A stretch of 60,703 nt of DNA, taken from contig CAIQJF010000050.1 in assembly GCA_903872075.1 (NCBI GenBank), positions 1-60,703 of the forward strand, in the 5' to 3' direction. Source of the DNA: an uncultured Caulobacteraceae bacterium. Lineage in GTDB: Bacteria > Pseudomonadota > Alphaproteobacteria > Caulobacterales > Caulobacteraceae. The first letter of the stretch is position 1. The number at the start of each line of letters is the position of its first letter. The translations under genes and the position numbers were made by a program. Under the pieces are notes generated by a model. The model was not told where the DNA came from. It did not search any database and worked only from the letters and a program-made list of their open reading frames with translations. Positions 52,920 through 60,320 of this stretch are shown in pieces.

Positions 52920-53780
52920 TCACCAGACAAGATCGCCCATGGCGAAATGGGTGCTGAGTCCCTCCCGCGCCAGAAGGGCGTCGACCGCCGGCGCAGACAG
53001 CCGTCCGTCCGGGCCGCGCGATTCCTCACCATGGATGCCGGTGGCGATGAACAGCCGGTCGAGGGCCTGGGCCTGGGCGCCGGCGATATCGGTCACCAGG
53101 CCGTCGCCGATCACCAGCACGCGGGCGCGATCGTGGGCATGGCCCAGCGCCTCGTCAGCCAGGGCCAGGGCCAGGTCATAGATCGGCGCGAAGGGCTTGC
53201 CGGCCATGATCGTCGGCCCGCCGAGGGTCTCATACAGTTCAGCCAGGGCGCCGCCGCAATAGATCAGACGCTCGCCGCGTTGCACCACGCGATCGGGATT
53301 GGCGCAGACCATTTCCAGGCCCCGCGCCGCGGCCAGGGTGAGGACGTCGCGGTAGTCCTCCGGCGTTTCGATCTCGTCATCGTTGGGTCCGGTGCAGGCG
53401 ATGAAGCGCGCCTGATCGACATCGGCGAAAGCCACGCCCAGACCCTCGTAGAGAGGTGCGTCGCGATCCGGGCCGATCCGCCAGGCCGGACCGGGCGCGC
53501 GTTCCGCCAGAAGCACCCGCGTGGCGTCGCCGGAGGTGACGATGGCGCTCCAGGCCTCGCGGGGCACGCCCAGCTCGTCCAGCTGGGCGATCACTTCGCG
53601 CCGGGGCCGGGGCGAATTGGAGATCAGGATGACCGGTCCGCGCCGCCGGCGCCATCGCGCCAGAGCGTCACACGCGGCGGGAAAGGCGGTCTGGCCGTTG
53701 TGAATGACGCCCCAGATGTCGGACAGCAGCACGTCATAGTCGCCCGCCAAGCGGGACAGGCCATCGATAAGCTGGGTCAC
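52920..53780 (-). CDS. HAD-superfamily hydrolase, TIGR01459/NagD-like
   Basis: A 286-residue class IIA HAD phosphatase. Motif I is YDVLLSDIWGVIHNG, with the nucleophile and acid Asp in DIWG; the cap lies between ~80 and 190. Motif III/IV is RVLVIGDGLVTDIAGAQAQA. A substrate phosphate-binding ILISNSPRPR is also present. The TIGR01459 family is alphaproteobacterial and of undefined substrate. The start is GTG 53780 with GAGG upstream, 23 bases after hbd on the minus strand. The neighbourhood with ribF suggests, without proof, a phosphatase for flavin-related or other small phosphates. Confidence 0.9.
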   Translation of the reverse strand: MTQLIDGLSRLAGDYDVLLSDIWGVIHNGQTAFPAACDALARWRRRRGPVILISNSPRPRREVIAQLDELGVPREAWSAIVTSGDATRVLLAERAPGPAWRIGPDRDAPLYEGLGVAFADVDQARFIACTGPNDDEIETPEDYRDVLTLAAARGLEMVCANPDRVVQRGERLIYCGGALAELYETLGGPTIMAGKPFAPIYDLALALADEALGHAHDRARVLVIGDGLVTDIAGAQAQALDRLFIATGIHGEESRGPDGRLSAPAVDALLAREGLSTHFAMGDLVW

Positions 53781-53803
53781 GTTCGCCGCCTCAGGCGCCG
53801 CGG

Positions 53804-54682
53804 CTAGCGGGTGGGAACCGGGCGCTCGCCGCGATAGTCGTAGAAGCCACGGCCCGCCTTACGGCCGAGCCAGCCGGCTTCGACATATTTCACCAGCAGC
53901 GGGCACGGGCGGTATTTCGAGTCCGCCAGGCCGTCGTGAAGGACGTTCATGATCGACAGCACCGTGTCGAGGCCGATGAAGTCGCCCAGTTCCAGCGGAC
54001 CCATGGGGTGGTTGGCGCCGAGTTTCATGGCGGTGTCGATGGCGTCCACGGTGCCGACACCCTCATAAAGCGTGTAGATCGCCTCATTGATCATCGGCAC
54101 CAGAACGCGGTTGACGATGAACGCTGGGAAGTCTTCGGCATTGGCCGTGGTCTTGCCCAGCGACTTGGCGAAGGCGACGGCGACCTCATAGGTGCCAGCG
54201 TCCGTGGCGATGCCGCGGATGATCTCCACCAGCTTCATCAGCGGCACGGGGTTCATGAAGTGCAGGCCGATGAACCGCTCGGGCCGATCGGTCGCCGAGG
54301 CCAGGCGGGTGATCGAGATCGACGAGGTGTTTGAGGCCAGCAGGGTCGAGTCGCTCAGGTGAGGCTGAAGCGCCCGGAAAATCTGCTTCTTGACCTCTTC
54401 GTTCTCGGTGGCGGCCTCGATGGCCAGGTCGGTGGCGCCGATGATCGCCAGGCTTTCGGCCGGCCGGATCCGCGACAGCGCCCCGTCCATGTCCGACTCG
54501 GAGACGATCCCACGTGCGACCTGGCGTGAGAGGTTGCGGTTGATGAGCTTGAGGCTTTCGGCGATCCGCTCGGGCGCCACGTCGTGGACCAGCACGTCAT
54601 AGCCCGCGAGCGCACAGACATGGGCGATGCCGCTGCCCATCTGCCCGGCGCCGATGACGCCAACCGTTCGGATATTCGCCAT
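53804..54682 (-). CDS. hbd: 3-hydroxybutyryl-CoA dehydrogenase
   Basis: A 292-residue NAD(P)-dependent enzyme interconverting (S)-3-hydroxybutyryl-CoA and acetoacetyl-CoA. The Rossmann motif is VGVIGAGQMGSG, GAGQMG at 11-16. Catalytic His is in RFIGLHFMNPVPLMKLVEI; the C-terminal domain has MNEAIYTLYEGVGT-like sequence and NHPMGPLELGDFIGLD. I chose ATG 54682 because the next upstream ATG lies in a non-conserved leader. It is downstream of etfBA by 120 bases, with a palindromic CTGC-N3-GCAG site in the gap (54782-54794). Confidence 0.95.
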   Translation of the reverse strand: MANIRTVGVIGAGQMGSGIAHVCALAGYDVLVHDVAPERIAESLKLINRNLSRQVARGIVSESDMDGALSRIRPAESLAIIGATDLAIEAATENEEVKKQIFRALQPHLSDSTLLASNTSSISITRLASATDRPERFIGLHFMNPVPLMKLVEIIRGIATDAGTYEVAVAFAKSLGKTTANAEDFPAFIVNRVLVPMINEAIYTLYEGVGTVDAIDTAMKLGANHPMGPLELGDFIGLDTVLSIMNVLHDGLADSKYRPCPLLVKYVEAGWLGRKAGRGFYDYRGERPVPTR

Positions 54683-54781
54683 GAAATCGCCTCGCGCCTC
54701 AACCATCGGCGCCCGCACCGTCACGCGCCTAGACTTGTGACAGTCCTCTTACACACCCCGAGGGCCCGACGCCAAGCCTTT

Positions 54782-54794
54782 GCTGCATTGCAGC
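54782..54794. promoter_or_regulatory. Candidate PhaR operator between etfA and hbd
   Basis: GCTGCA-T-TGCAGC, a perfect 13-bp palindrome containing CTGC-ATT-GCAG (54783-54793), an exact fit to the CTGC-N3-GCAG form I recall for PhaR. It is 99 bases upstream of the hbd ATG and eight bases after the etfA stop. It could instead be part of a 3'-end hairpin. Confidence 0.5.
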
Positions 54795-54802
54795 GCGGAG
54801 GA

Positions 54803-55747
54803 TCAGTGGCCGGCGTCGGTCAGAGCCGCCATCAGGTCCGGAACAGCGCTCTTGTAATCCGCCACCAGGCCATAGTCGGCGACCTGGAAGATCGGGGCGT
54901 CGGCGTCCTTGTTGATGGCCACGATGACCTTGGAGTCCTTCATGCCGGCCAGATGCTGGATGGCGCCGGAGATGCCCACCGCGATGTAGAGCTGCGGCGC
55001 GACGACCTTGCCGGTCTGGCCGACCTGATAGTCGTTGGGGGCATAGCCGGCGTCGACGGCGGCGCGCGAGGCGCCCACGGCGGCGCCCAGCTTGTCAGCC
55101 AGGGGCTCGATCACCCGGTGGAACTCCTCGGCGGAGCCCATGGCGCGGCCGCCCGACACCACGATCTTGGCGCCGGCCAGTTCCGGACGGTCGGACTTCA
55201 CCAGTTCATCGGAGAGGAAACGGGTCTTCGGCGCGCCGGGACCGGGGTCCACGGCTTCGATGGCCGCCGAACCGCCGTCGCCCGCCGCCTTGAACGCCGT
55301 GGCGCGAACAGTGATCACCTTCTTGGCGTCGCCCGATTCCACGGTCTCCAGAGCGTTGCCGGCGTAGATCGGACGCACGAAGGTGGCCGGGCCTACAACC
55401 TCGATGATCTCGGAGATCGGGGCGACGTCCAGCAGCGCCGCGATGCGCGGGGCGAAGTTCTTACCGGCGGAGGTCGCCGGGATCAGCACGGCGTCGTAGC
55501 CCGACATCAGCGGGGTGATGCAGCTGGCCACGGCTTCGGCAACCTGCTTGCCCAGCAGATCGCTCTCGGCGGTCAGCACCTTGCGCACGCCGGCGATCTT
55601 GGCGGCTTCGGCGGCCACGGCGGCGACGCCCTGGCCCGCGACCAGCACGTCCACATCGCCCGACAGGGCCAGGGCGGCGGTGACGGTCTTGTGGGTGTTG
55701 TCCTTCAGCGACGCATTGTCGTGATCGGCGACGACGAGAACGGCCAT
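54803..55747 (-). CDS. etfA: Electron transfer flavoprotein subunit alpha
   Basis: A 314-residue FAD-binding subunit of ETF. The C-terminal FAD domain contains the family signature [20 protein letters not shown] then [14 protein letters not shown], and [17 protein letters not shown] accepts electrons from acyl-CoA dehydrogenases (two are encoded in this window) and passes them to ETF:ubiquinone oxidoreductase. The ATG directly abuts the etfB stop (TAA then ATG, 55750-55745), so translation is coupled. Length is normal. Confidence 0.97.
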   Translation of the reverse strand: MAVLVVADHDNASLKDNTHKTVTAALALSGDVDVLVAGQGVAAVAAEAAKIAGVRKVLTAESDLLGKQVAEAVASCITPLMSGYDAVLIPATSAGKNFAPRIAALLDVAPISEIIEVVGPATFVRPIYAGNALETVESGDAKKVITVRATAFKAAGDGGSAAIEAVDPGPGAPKTRFLSDELVKSDRPELAGAKIVVSGGRAMGSAEEFHRVIEPLADKLGAAVGASRAAVDAGYAPNDYQVGQTGKVVAPQLYIAVGISGAIQHLAGMKDSKVIVAINKDADAPIFQVADYGLVADYKSAVPDLMAALTDAGH

Positions 55748-56497
55748 TTAGATAACCCCTGCTTCGGTCTTGAGCTTGGAGACCAGCTCGGCGGCGGTCT
55801 CCACCTTGACGCCGGCCACGCGCTTGGCGGGCTCGGTCACTTTGAGCACCTTCAGATGGCCGCCGCTCAGACCGCCGAAATCGTCGGCGGACTTGATGTC
55901 GATGGTCTTCTTCTTGGCCTTCATGATGTTGGGCAGCGAGGCGTAGCGCGGCTCATTGAGGCGCAGATCCGCGGTGATGACCGCGGGCAGGTCGAGCTCC
56001 AGGGTCTGAAGACCGCCGTCCACTTCACGGGTGACCCGCGCCACGGCGCCGTCGATCTCGATCTTGGAGGCGAAGGTGGCCTGCGGCCAGCCGAGCAGGG
56101 CCGACAGCATCTGGCCCACGGCATTGTTGTCGCCATCGATGGCCTGCTTGCCCATGAGGATCAGGCCCGGGCCTTCCGCTTCGGCCACGGCCTTGAGCAG
56201 TTTGGCCACTTGCAGCGGTTCCGGATCGGCGTCGGTCTGCACCAGAATGCCCCGGTCGCCGCCCATGGCCAGCGCCGTGCGGATGGTCTCCTGAGCCTGA
56301 ACCGGCCCGATGGAAACGACGATGATTTCCTCGGCGACGCCCTTTTCCTTCAGGCGAACCGCCTCTTCCACGGCGATTTCGCAGAAGGGGTTCATCGACA
56401 TCTTCACGTTGGCGAGGTCGACGCCGGTCTGGTCGGATTTCACCCGAGCCTTGACGTTGTAGTCGATCACCCTTTTGACCGGGACCAGAATTTTCAT
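55748..56497 (-). CDS. etfB: Electron transfer flavoprotein subunit beta
   Basis: A 249-residue AMP-binding subunit of ETF. Features: [20 protein letters not shown] at the N-terminus, [17 protein letters not shown], the [20 protein letters not shown] loop and [21 protein letters not shown] chose ATG 56497 (GGAGG upstream at good spacing). It is first in the etfBA-hbd group and is divergent from a small membrane-protein gene across 131 bases. Confidence 0.97.
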   Translation of the reverse strand: MKILVPVKRVIDYNVKARVKSDQTGVDLANVKMSMNPFCEIAVEEAVRLKEKGVAEEIIVVSIGPVQAQETIRTALAMGGDRGILVQTDADPEPLQVAKLLKAVAEAEGPGLILMGKQAIDGDNNAVGQMLSALLGWPQATFASKIEIDGAVARVTREVDGGLQTLELDLPAVITADLRLNEPRYASLPNIMKAKKKTIDIKSADDFGGLSGGHLKVLKVTEPAKRVAGVKVETAAELVSKLKTEAGVI

Positions 56498-56628
56498 TGA
56501 GCCAAAAACCTCCGCGTGCGGCGCCACGCCAATAACGTTCTCTGCGGAGTTTGCAAGCCGGTGCGATCCATGCCCAGAGCCGGATCGGCGTCTGGCCCCG
56601 GACGCGCCGACGCTCTAAGAGGGCGCCG

Positions 56629-56883
56629 ATGAACGCGTGGATCACCAACACCAAATATATCATCGTCGGCTTGTTCCTGGTCTCAAGCCTCGCGGCGACC
56701 GCCTATCAGTGGTGGTACGTCTGGCCGGTTCAGAAGTGCGACCGGGCCGGCGCCTGGTGGGACGCGGCAGATCACCAGTGCCTGACGCCCATGCCGATCT
56801 GGCGAATTACGGGCAGGATGCCGACCCCCGGCGCGCCCGGTTCCGCGGCGGCCAAGGCCGCTCCAGCCGCAAAGGCCAAATAG
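56629..56883 (+). CDS. Small membrane protein of unknown function
   Basis: An 84-residue protein: MNAWITNTKYIIVGLFLVSS begins a single membrane helix, then AATAYQWWYVWPVQKCDRAG and a second Cys in WWDAADHQCLTPMPIW, then a Gly/Ala/Pro/Lys tail. Two Cys ~17 residues apart in an aromatic-rich, probably periplasmic segment could form a disulfide. ATG 56629 has GAGGG upstream. I do not recognise the family. The stop is five bases from the convergent cobalamin adenosyltransferase stop. Confidence 0.7.
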   Translation: MNAWITNTKYIIVGLFLVSSLAATAYQWWYVWPVQKCDRAGAWWDAADHQCLTPMPIWRITGRMPTPGAPGSAAAKAAPAAKAK

Positions 56884-56888
56884 CCGCT

Positions 56889-57479
56889 CTACCGGTTGGC
56901 CGCGGGAACCCACAGGACGTCGCCCGCCCCCTGGCCGTTGGCGAACCGCGAGGCGACGAACAACAGGTCCGAGAGCCGGTTAAGATAGCGCAGGGCCGCG
57001 CCGTGCGGCGCCGGCGCACCGTCATCGGATGCCAGGGCGTCGATGAGGCCCACCGTTCGCCGCTCCGCCCGCCGGCAGATGGTCCGGGCCAGATGCAGGG
57101 CCGCGGCGGCCCGCGTTCCGCCGGGAAGCACGAACGACGTCAGATCGGGAATGCCGGCGTTCAGCCGGTCGATCTCCGCCTCCAGGCGATCGACCTGGCT
57201 GTCGACGATGCGCAGGGCGGCGAAGGCGGGATTGGGTGTCTCAGGCGTGGCGAGGTCGGCGCCCAAGTCGAACAGGTCGTTCTGGATGCGCGCGAGGATC
57301 GGATCGAGGAGGGCGTCGGCCGCCGTCTCCAGCCGCACGAGTCCCAGGACGGCGTTGAGTTCGTCCACCGCGCCGTAGGCTTCCACGCGGGGATCGTCCT
57401 TGCCGACGGTCTCGCCGGTGACCAGGCGCGTGCGACCGGCGTCGCCGGTGCGGGTGTAGATCTTGTTGAGCACGACCAT
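56889..57479 (-). CDS. Cob(I)yrinic acid a,c-diamide adenosyltransferase (PduO type)
   Basis: A 196-residue ATP:corrinoid adenosyltransferase that makes adenosylcobalamin. The N-terminal ATP loop is KIYTRTGDAGRTRLVTGE; other conserved stretches are VEAYGAVDELNAVLGL, RRAERRTVGL and ALRYLNRLSDLLFVASRFAN. The PduO/MMAB class is usually linked to methylmalonyl-CoA mutase or general B12 salvage. I chose ATG 57479. It is 10 bases downstream of a small two-helix protein gene. No other B12 genes or riboswitch are in the window. Confidence 0.94.
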   Translation of the reverse strand: MVVLNKIYTRTGDAGRTRLVTGETVGKDDPRVEAYGAVDELNAVLGLVRLETAADALLDPILARIQNDLFDLGADLATPETPNPAFAALRIVDSQVDRLEAEIDRLNAGIPDLTSFVLPGGTRAAAALHLARTICRRAERRTVGLIDALASDDGAPAPHGAALRYLNRLSDLLFVASRFANGQGAGDVLWVPAANR

Positions 57480-57489
57480 GACGCAGACC

Positions 57490-57693
57490 TCAGTGAACGT
57501 TGGCGCGCCAGAGGGCGGCGGCGACGAGCACAAGGACGGCGATGAACTGGGCCAGGACCCGCAGGCGCATGAGCTTGTTGGACCAGGTACGGCCGAAATC
57601 GCCGCCGCGGAACAGGGAATAGATGCCCACCGCCAGGACGATGGCCACGGCCGCCAGCGACAGGGGGATGAGGAGAGTGAAGAGATCGCGCAT
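57490..57693 (-). CDS. HIG1-like twin transmembrane protein
   Basis: A 67-residue protein with two membrane helices (about 6-27 and 46-62) joined by a basic loop, SLFRGGDFGRTWSNKLMRLR. The loop and helix pattern match bacterial HIG1-domain or 'twin transmembrane' proteins, whose mitochondrial relatives associate with respiratory complexes. It precedes the cobalamin adenosyltransferase by ten bases and is probably in the same transcript. The link between the two is not understood. Confidence 0.85.
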   Translation of the reverse strand: MRDLFTLLIPLSLAAVAIVLAVGIYSLFRGGDFGRTWSNKLMRLRVLAQFIAVLVLVAAALWRANVH

Positions 57694-57802
57694 GGCGCTC
57701 AGCCTTACCCCGTCCCGCGGGCGGCGAACAGGCGGGGCCGCGGGCGTCCTTGAGAACGGCTCTCAACGCCCCTAAGTTCCGGCCTCACCCCCGGAGCGCG
57801 CC

Positions 57803-58426
57803 ATGATCGTCCTGCATCACCTCAACAACTCGCGCTCGCAGCGCATCCTCTGGCTGCTGGAGGAACTGGGCGCGCCCTATGAGATCAAATTCTATCAGCG
57901 CGACGCCGTCACCAACCTGGCCCCGCCGGAGCTGAAGGCCGCCCACCCGCTGGGCAAGTCGCCGGTGATCACTGACGGCGATATCGTCATCGCCGAGTCC
58001 GGCGCCATCGTGGACTACATCATCCGCAAGCACGGTCAGGGCCGCCTGGCCCCCGCGGCCGGAACGAAGGAACACGAGGCCTATCTGGAGTGGCTGCATT
58101 CCGCCGAAGGCTCGGCCATGCTGCCCTTGATGATCAACCTCTATGTGATGCGCCTGGGCGAGGCCGGCGCGCCGCTGAAGGACCGGATCGACTCCGAGAT
58201 CGACAATCACCTCGGTTACATCGAAGCCGCCCTGGCGGGGCACGACTATATCCTGGCCGAAGGCTTCACCGGCGCCGACGTGCAGCTGAGCTTCGTGGGC
58301 GAAGTAGCCCGGGCGTTCGGCAAGCTGGGGTCGTTCCCCAATATCGCCGCCTGGGTCGCGCGCCTGCACGAGCGGCCGGCGTTCAAGGCCTCGCTGGACA
58401 AGGGCGGCGCCTACAACCTCGCCTGA
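57803..58426 (+). CDS. Glutathione S-transferase family protein
   Basis: A 207-residue cytosolic GST with a thioredoxin-fold N-terminal domain (MIVLHHLNNSRSQRILWLLE, HPLGKSPVITDGDIVIAESG with the cis-Pro and glutathione-gamma-Glu-binding ESG) and an all-helical C-terminal domain (residues ~90-205). SRSQRILW, with Ser in place of a catalytic Tyr, is typical of bacterial beta- or theta/xi-like enzymes. Glutathione is supplied by gshA in this window. The substrate is unknown. The stop is three bases from the convergent hydrolase stop. Confidence 0.93.
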   Translation: MIVLHHLNNSRSQRILWLLEELGAPYEIKFYQRDAVTNLAPPELKAAHPLGKSPVITDGDIVIAESGAIVDYIIRKHGQGRLAPAAGTKEHEAYLEWLHSAEGSAMLPLMINLYVMRLGEAGAPLKDRIDSEIDNHLGYIEAALAGHDYILAEGFTGADVQLSFVGEVARAFGKLGSFPNIAAWVARLHERPAFKASLDKGGAYNLA

Positions 58427-58429
58427 GGC

Positions 58430-59206
58430 CTATTCCTCCCAGCCCTCCAGGAAGTCGAACACCGCCGCCTTGAACAGGGCGTGCGGGATGGCGGAGAAAT
58501 GATCGCAGGCCGGCAGGGTCACGGCCTTGGCGCCGGGGATGGCGTCGGCCAGGGCCTGGGGATCGCCGGCCAGGTCGTCGCGGCTGCCGGCCACTACGAG
58601 GGTGGGGACGGCCAGGCCCCAGAGATCGTCGGTGCGGGCCGGGCCGCCGCGGCCCTGGCTGCAGGCCGCCAGAGCCAGGCGATCCTCGCCCTGGTTCTCG
58701 GCGAACTGGCGAAAGCCGCGCAGGGTCGGATCGGTGATCACGGAGGGATCCTCGATCGTCAGGGCCTCGGCCATGGTCATGGTCGTCTCGCTGATCGGCG
58801 CGCCGGTGAGCATCCGCCCGCCGACGCCGCCGAGGATCAGGTTGTTGATCCGGCTGGGGGCGTCGAGCGCAACGGCCAAGGAGAGATGGGCGCCCATGGA
58901 ATAGCCCAGCAGATCCACCCGGCCGAGCTCCAGATGATCGATCAGCCCGACGACGTCGGCGGCCATCTGGTCGCGCCTGTAGGCGTCCGGATCGTGCGGC
59001 TTGTCGCTTTCGCCGTGACCGCGCAGGTCGAGGGCCACAGCGCGGTAGCCCTTGCGCTCCAGGGCCCCCAGCCAGCCGAGCCGGCGCCAGTTCTCGGCGC
59101 GGTTGGTGGCGAAGCCGTGGACCAGGACCACGGTCCCCATCCGCGCGCCCGCCGGGGCAATGTCGTCATAGGCGAGGCTGAGCCCGCCGGATTGAAAGGT
59201 CGCCAT
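58430..59206 (-). CDS. Alpha/beta hydrolase
   Basis: A 258-residue serine hydrolase: oxyanion motif VVLVHGFATNRAENWRR, nucleophile Ser103 in LLGYSMGAHLSLAVAL, acidic residue in VVAGSRDDLAGD and His in LPACDHFSAIPHAL. The cap region is short. Substrate unknown. I chose ATG 59206; the open frame extends upstream to 59569 but only as antisense of the next gene. It has no signal peptide. Confidence 0.9.
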   Translation of the reverse strand: MATFQSGGLSLAYDDIAPAGARMGTVVLVHGFATNRAENWRRLGWLGALERKGYRAVALDLRGHGESDKPHDPDAYRRDQMAADVVGLIDHLELGRVDLLGYSMGAHLSLAVALDAPSRINNLILGGVGGRMLTGAPISETTMTMAEALTIEDPSVITDPTLRGFRQFAENQGEDRLALAACSQGRGGPARTDDLWGLAVPTLVVAGSRDDLAGDPQALADAIPGAKAVTLPACDHFSAIPHALFKAAVFDFLEGWEE

Positions 59207-59269
59207 GAGGCCAAGGTAAACACCCTCGCCCCCTTGAGCAAAGGGCGCCGGGCGCCTTAATCCAGCGGC

Positions 59270-59731
59270 ATGAACGAGGAAGTCTATATCGGCGGCTGGA
59301 CCCTTTCGCGGCTTCGCGAGCGCAGCCAGAACGAACGCCATGCGGTGTGGAAGCGGGCGCGGTCCCTGCATTCGGCCGAGGGCAACCATCTGGCCCGGGC
59401 CATCGAGATGCTGGGCCTGCCCTACGCTGAGCCCGAACCGTTGCCCGAGGGCGATCCCCTGCTGGACCGCCTCAAGGCGGTGTTCGCCGAGCCCTCGGCG
59501 CGATCGGCGGCGATCGAAGCGACCCTGGACGGGCTGCCGGCCATGGCCGGGATCGACACCCTGCTGCACGACGAACTGGGCGAGGAGTACCGCCTCAACA
59601 CCTCGGCCGTCCCGACGGCGGAGGCCCTGACCGCCGCGCTGATGACCGGCCTCGGCTATGTGGAGGCCGGCCGCAAGGAGCTGCCCAAGCGCTGCGTGGC
59701 GCGGACCGGGATCTTCTGGAAGCGCGGCTGA
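59270..59731 (+). CDS. Conserved-looking hypothetical protein
   Basis: A 153-residue soluble protein, acidic, largely helical, that I do not recognise. It begins MNEEVYIGGWTLSRLRERSQ and contains a mid segment LPAMAGIDTLLHDELGEEYR and an ending CVARTGIFWKRG. Third-position GC bias and a clean start and stop suggest a real gene. There is no signal peptide or membrane helix. It is divergent from the hydrolase (63 bases) and convergent with the GNAT gene (4 bases). Confidence 0.7.
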   Translation: MNEEVYIGGWTLSRLRERSQNERHAVWKRARSLHSAEGNHLARAIEMLGLPYAEPEPLPEGDPLLDRLKAVFAEPSARSAAIEATLDGLPAMAGIDTLLHDELGEEYRLNTSAVPTAEALTAALMTGLGYVEAGRKELPKRCVARTGIFWKRG

Positions 59732-59735
59732 TCTC

Positions 59736-60230
59736 CTACAGCTGAAGCGCCATCAGCACCTCGTCGATATAGCGCTCGCCCAGTTTCACGGCCTTGGGCT
59801 CCAGGCCGTAGGGGACGAAACCCATGCGGGCGTAGAGCGCCTGGGCGCGGGTGTTGAAGTCGCCGACCCCCAGCTCCAGCACCTCGATGCCGACCGACCT
59901 CGCGTGATCGATGATCGCGGTAAACAGCGCGTCCCCGGCAACCTGCCCGCGCGCCGACGGGCTGATGTAGACGCCCCAGACGGTGGCCTTGTGCTCGACA
60001 TTGGCGCCGACGAAGCGGTCGAGGCCGGCCATGCCGACGCAGGCGCCGTCCAGGAACACGCCCCAGACCGCGCCGAGCGCCAGGGCCTGACTGAAATCCT
60101 CCCCGCCCCGGGCCAGGGCCACGTCGTGACGCTCGGCGAAGGCCGGCGGATTATTGGCCAGAGCCGCGAGCCGGATGTCGCGGAGAACCGCGGCTTCGTC
60201 GGGACGGAAGGGGCGGATGATCAGGGTCAT
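59736..60230 (-). CDS. GNAT family N-acetyltransferase
   Basis: A 164-residue acetyltransferase with IIRPFRPDEAAVLRDIRLAA at the N-terminus, WGVYISPSARGQVAGDALFT as the acetyl-CoA loop (V-x-x-x-x-R-G-Q-x-A/G) and YARMGFVPYGLEPKAVKL at the C-terminus. Substrate unknown. ATG 60230 is chosen over a longer frame to 60281 that would cross the hairpin at 60252-60276. It lies downstream of the pnp terminator and so likely has its own transcript. Confidence 0.88.
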   Translation of the reverse strand: MTLIIRPFRPDEAAVLRDIRLAALANNPPAFAERHDVALARGGEDFSQALALGAVWGVFLDGACVGMAGLDRFVGANVEHKATVWGVYISPSARGQVAGDALFTAIIDHARSVGIEVLELGVGDFNTRAQALYARMGFVPYGLEPKAVKLGERYIDEVLMALQL

Positions 60231-60248
60231 GGAGCGCGCCTGAACGGC

Positions 60249-60276
60249 AAAGGGCCGGCGGGCGATCCGCCGGCCC
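60249..60276 (-). terminator. Rho-independent terminator candidate after pnp
   Basis: GGGCCGGCGG (60252-60261) pairs perfectly with CCGCCGGCCC (60267-60276), a 10-bp stem with a 5-base loop. On the minus strand it is followed by TTTGCC, a short T-run. It starts 33 bases after the pnp stop. Confidence 0.65.
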
Positions 60277-60300
60277 CTCAACCTTGGGTCTAGGAAGCAA

Positions 60301-60320
60301 CCGAAGCGCTTAGGCTTCGG
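60301..60320. repeat. Hairpin overlapping the pnp stop codon
   Basis: CCGAAGC (60301-60307) and GCTTCGG (60314-60320) form a 7-bp stem with loop GCTTAG that includes the pnp stop codon. With the nearby terminator it gives the pnp message a double-hairpin 3' end. Confidence 0.45.
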
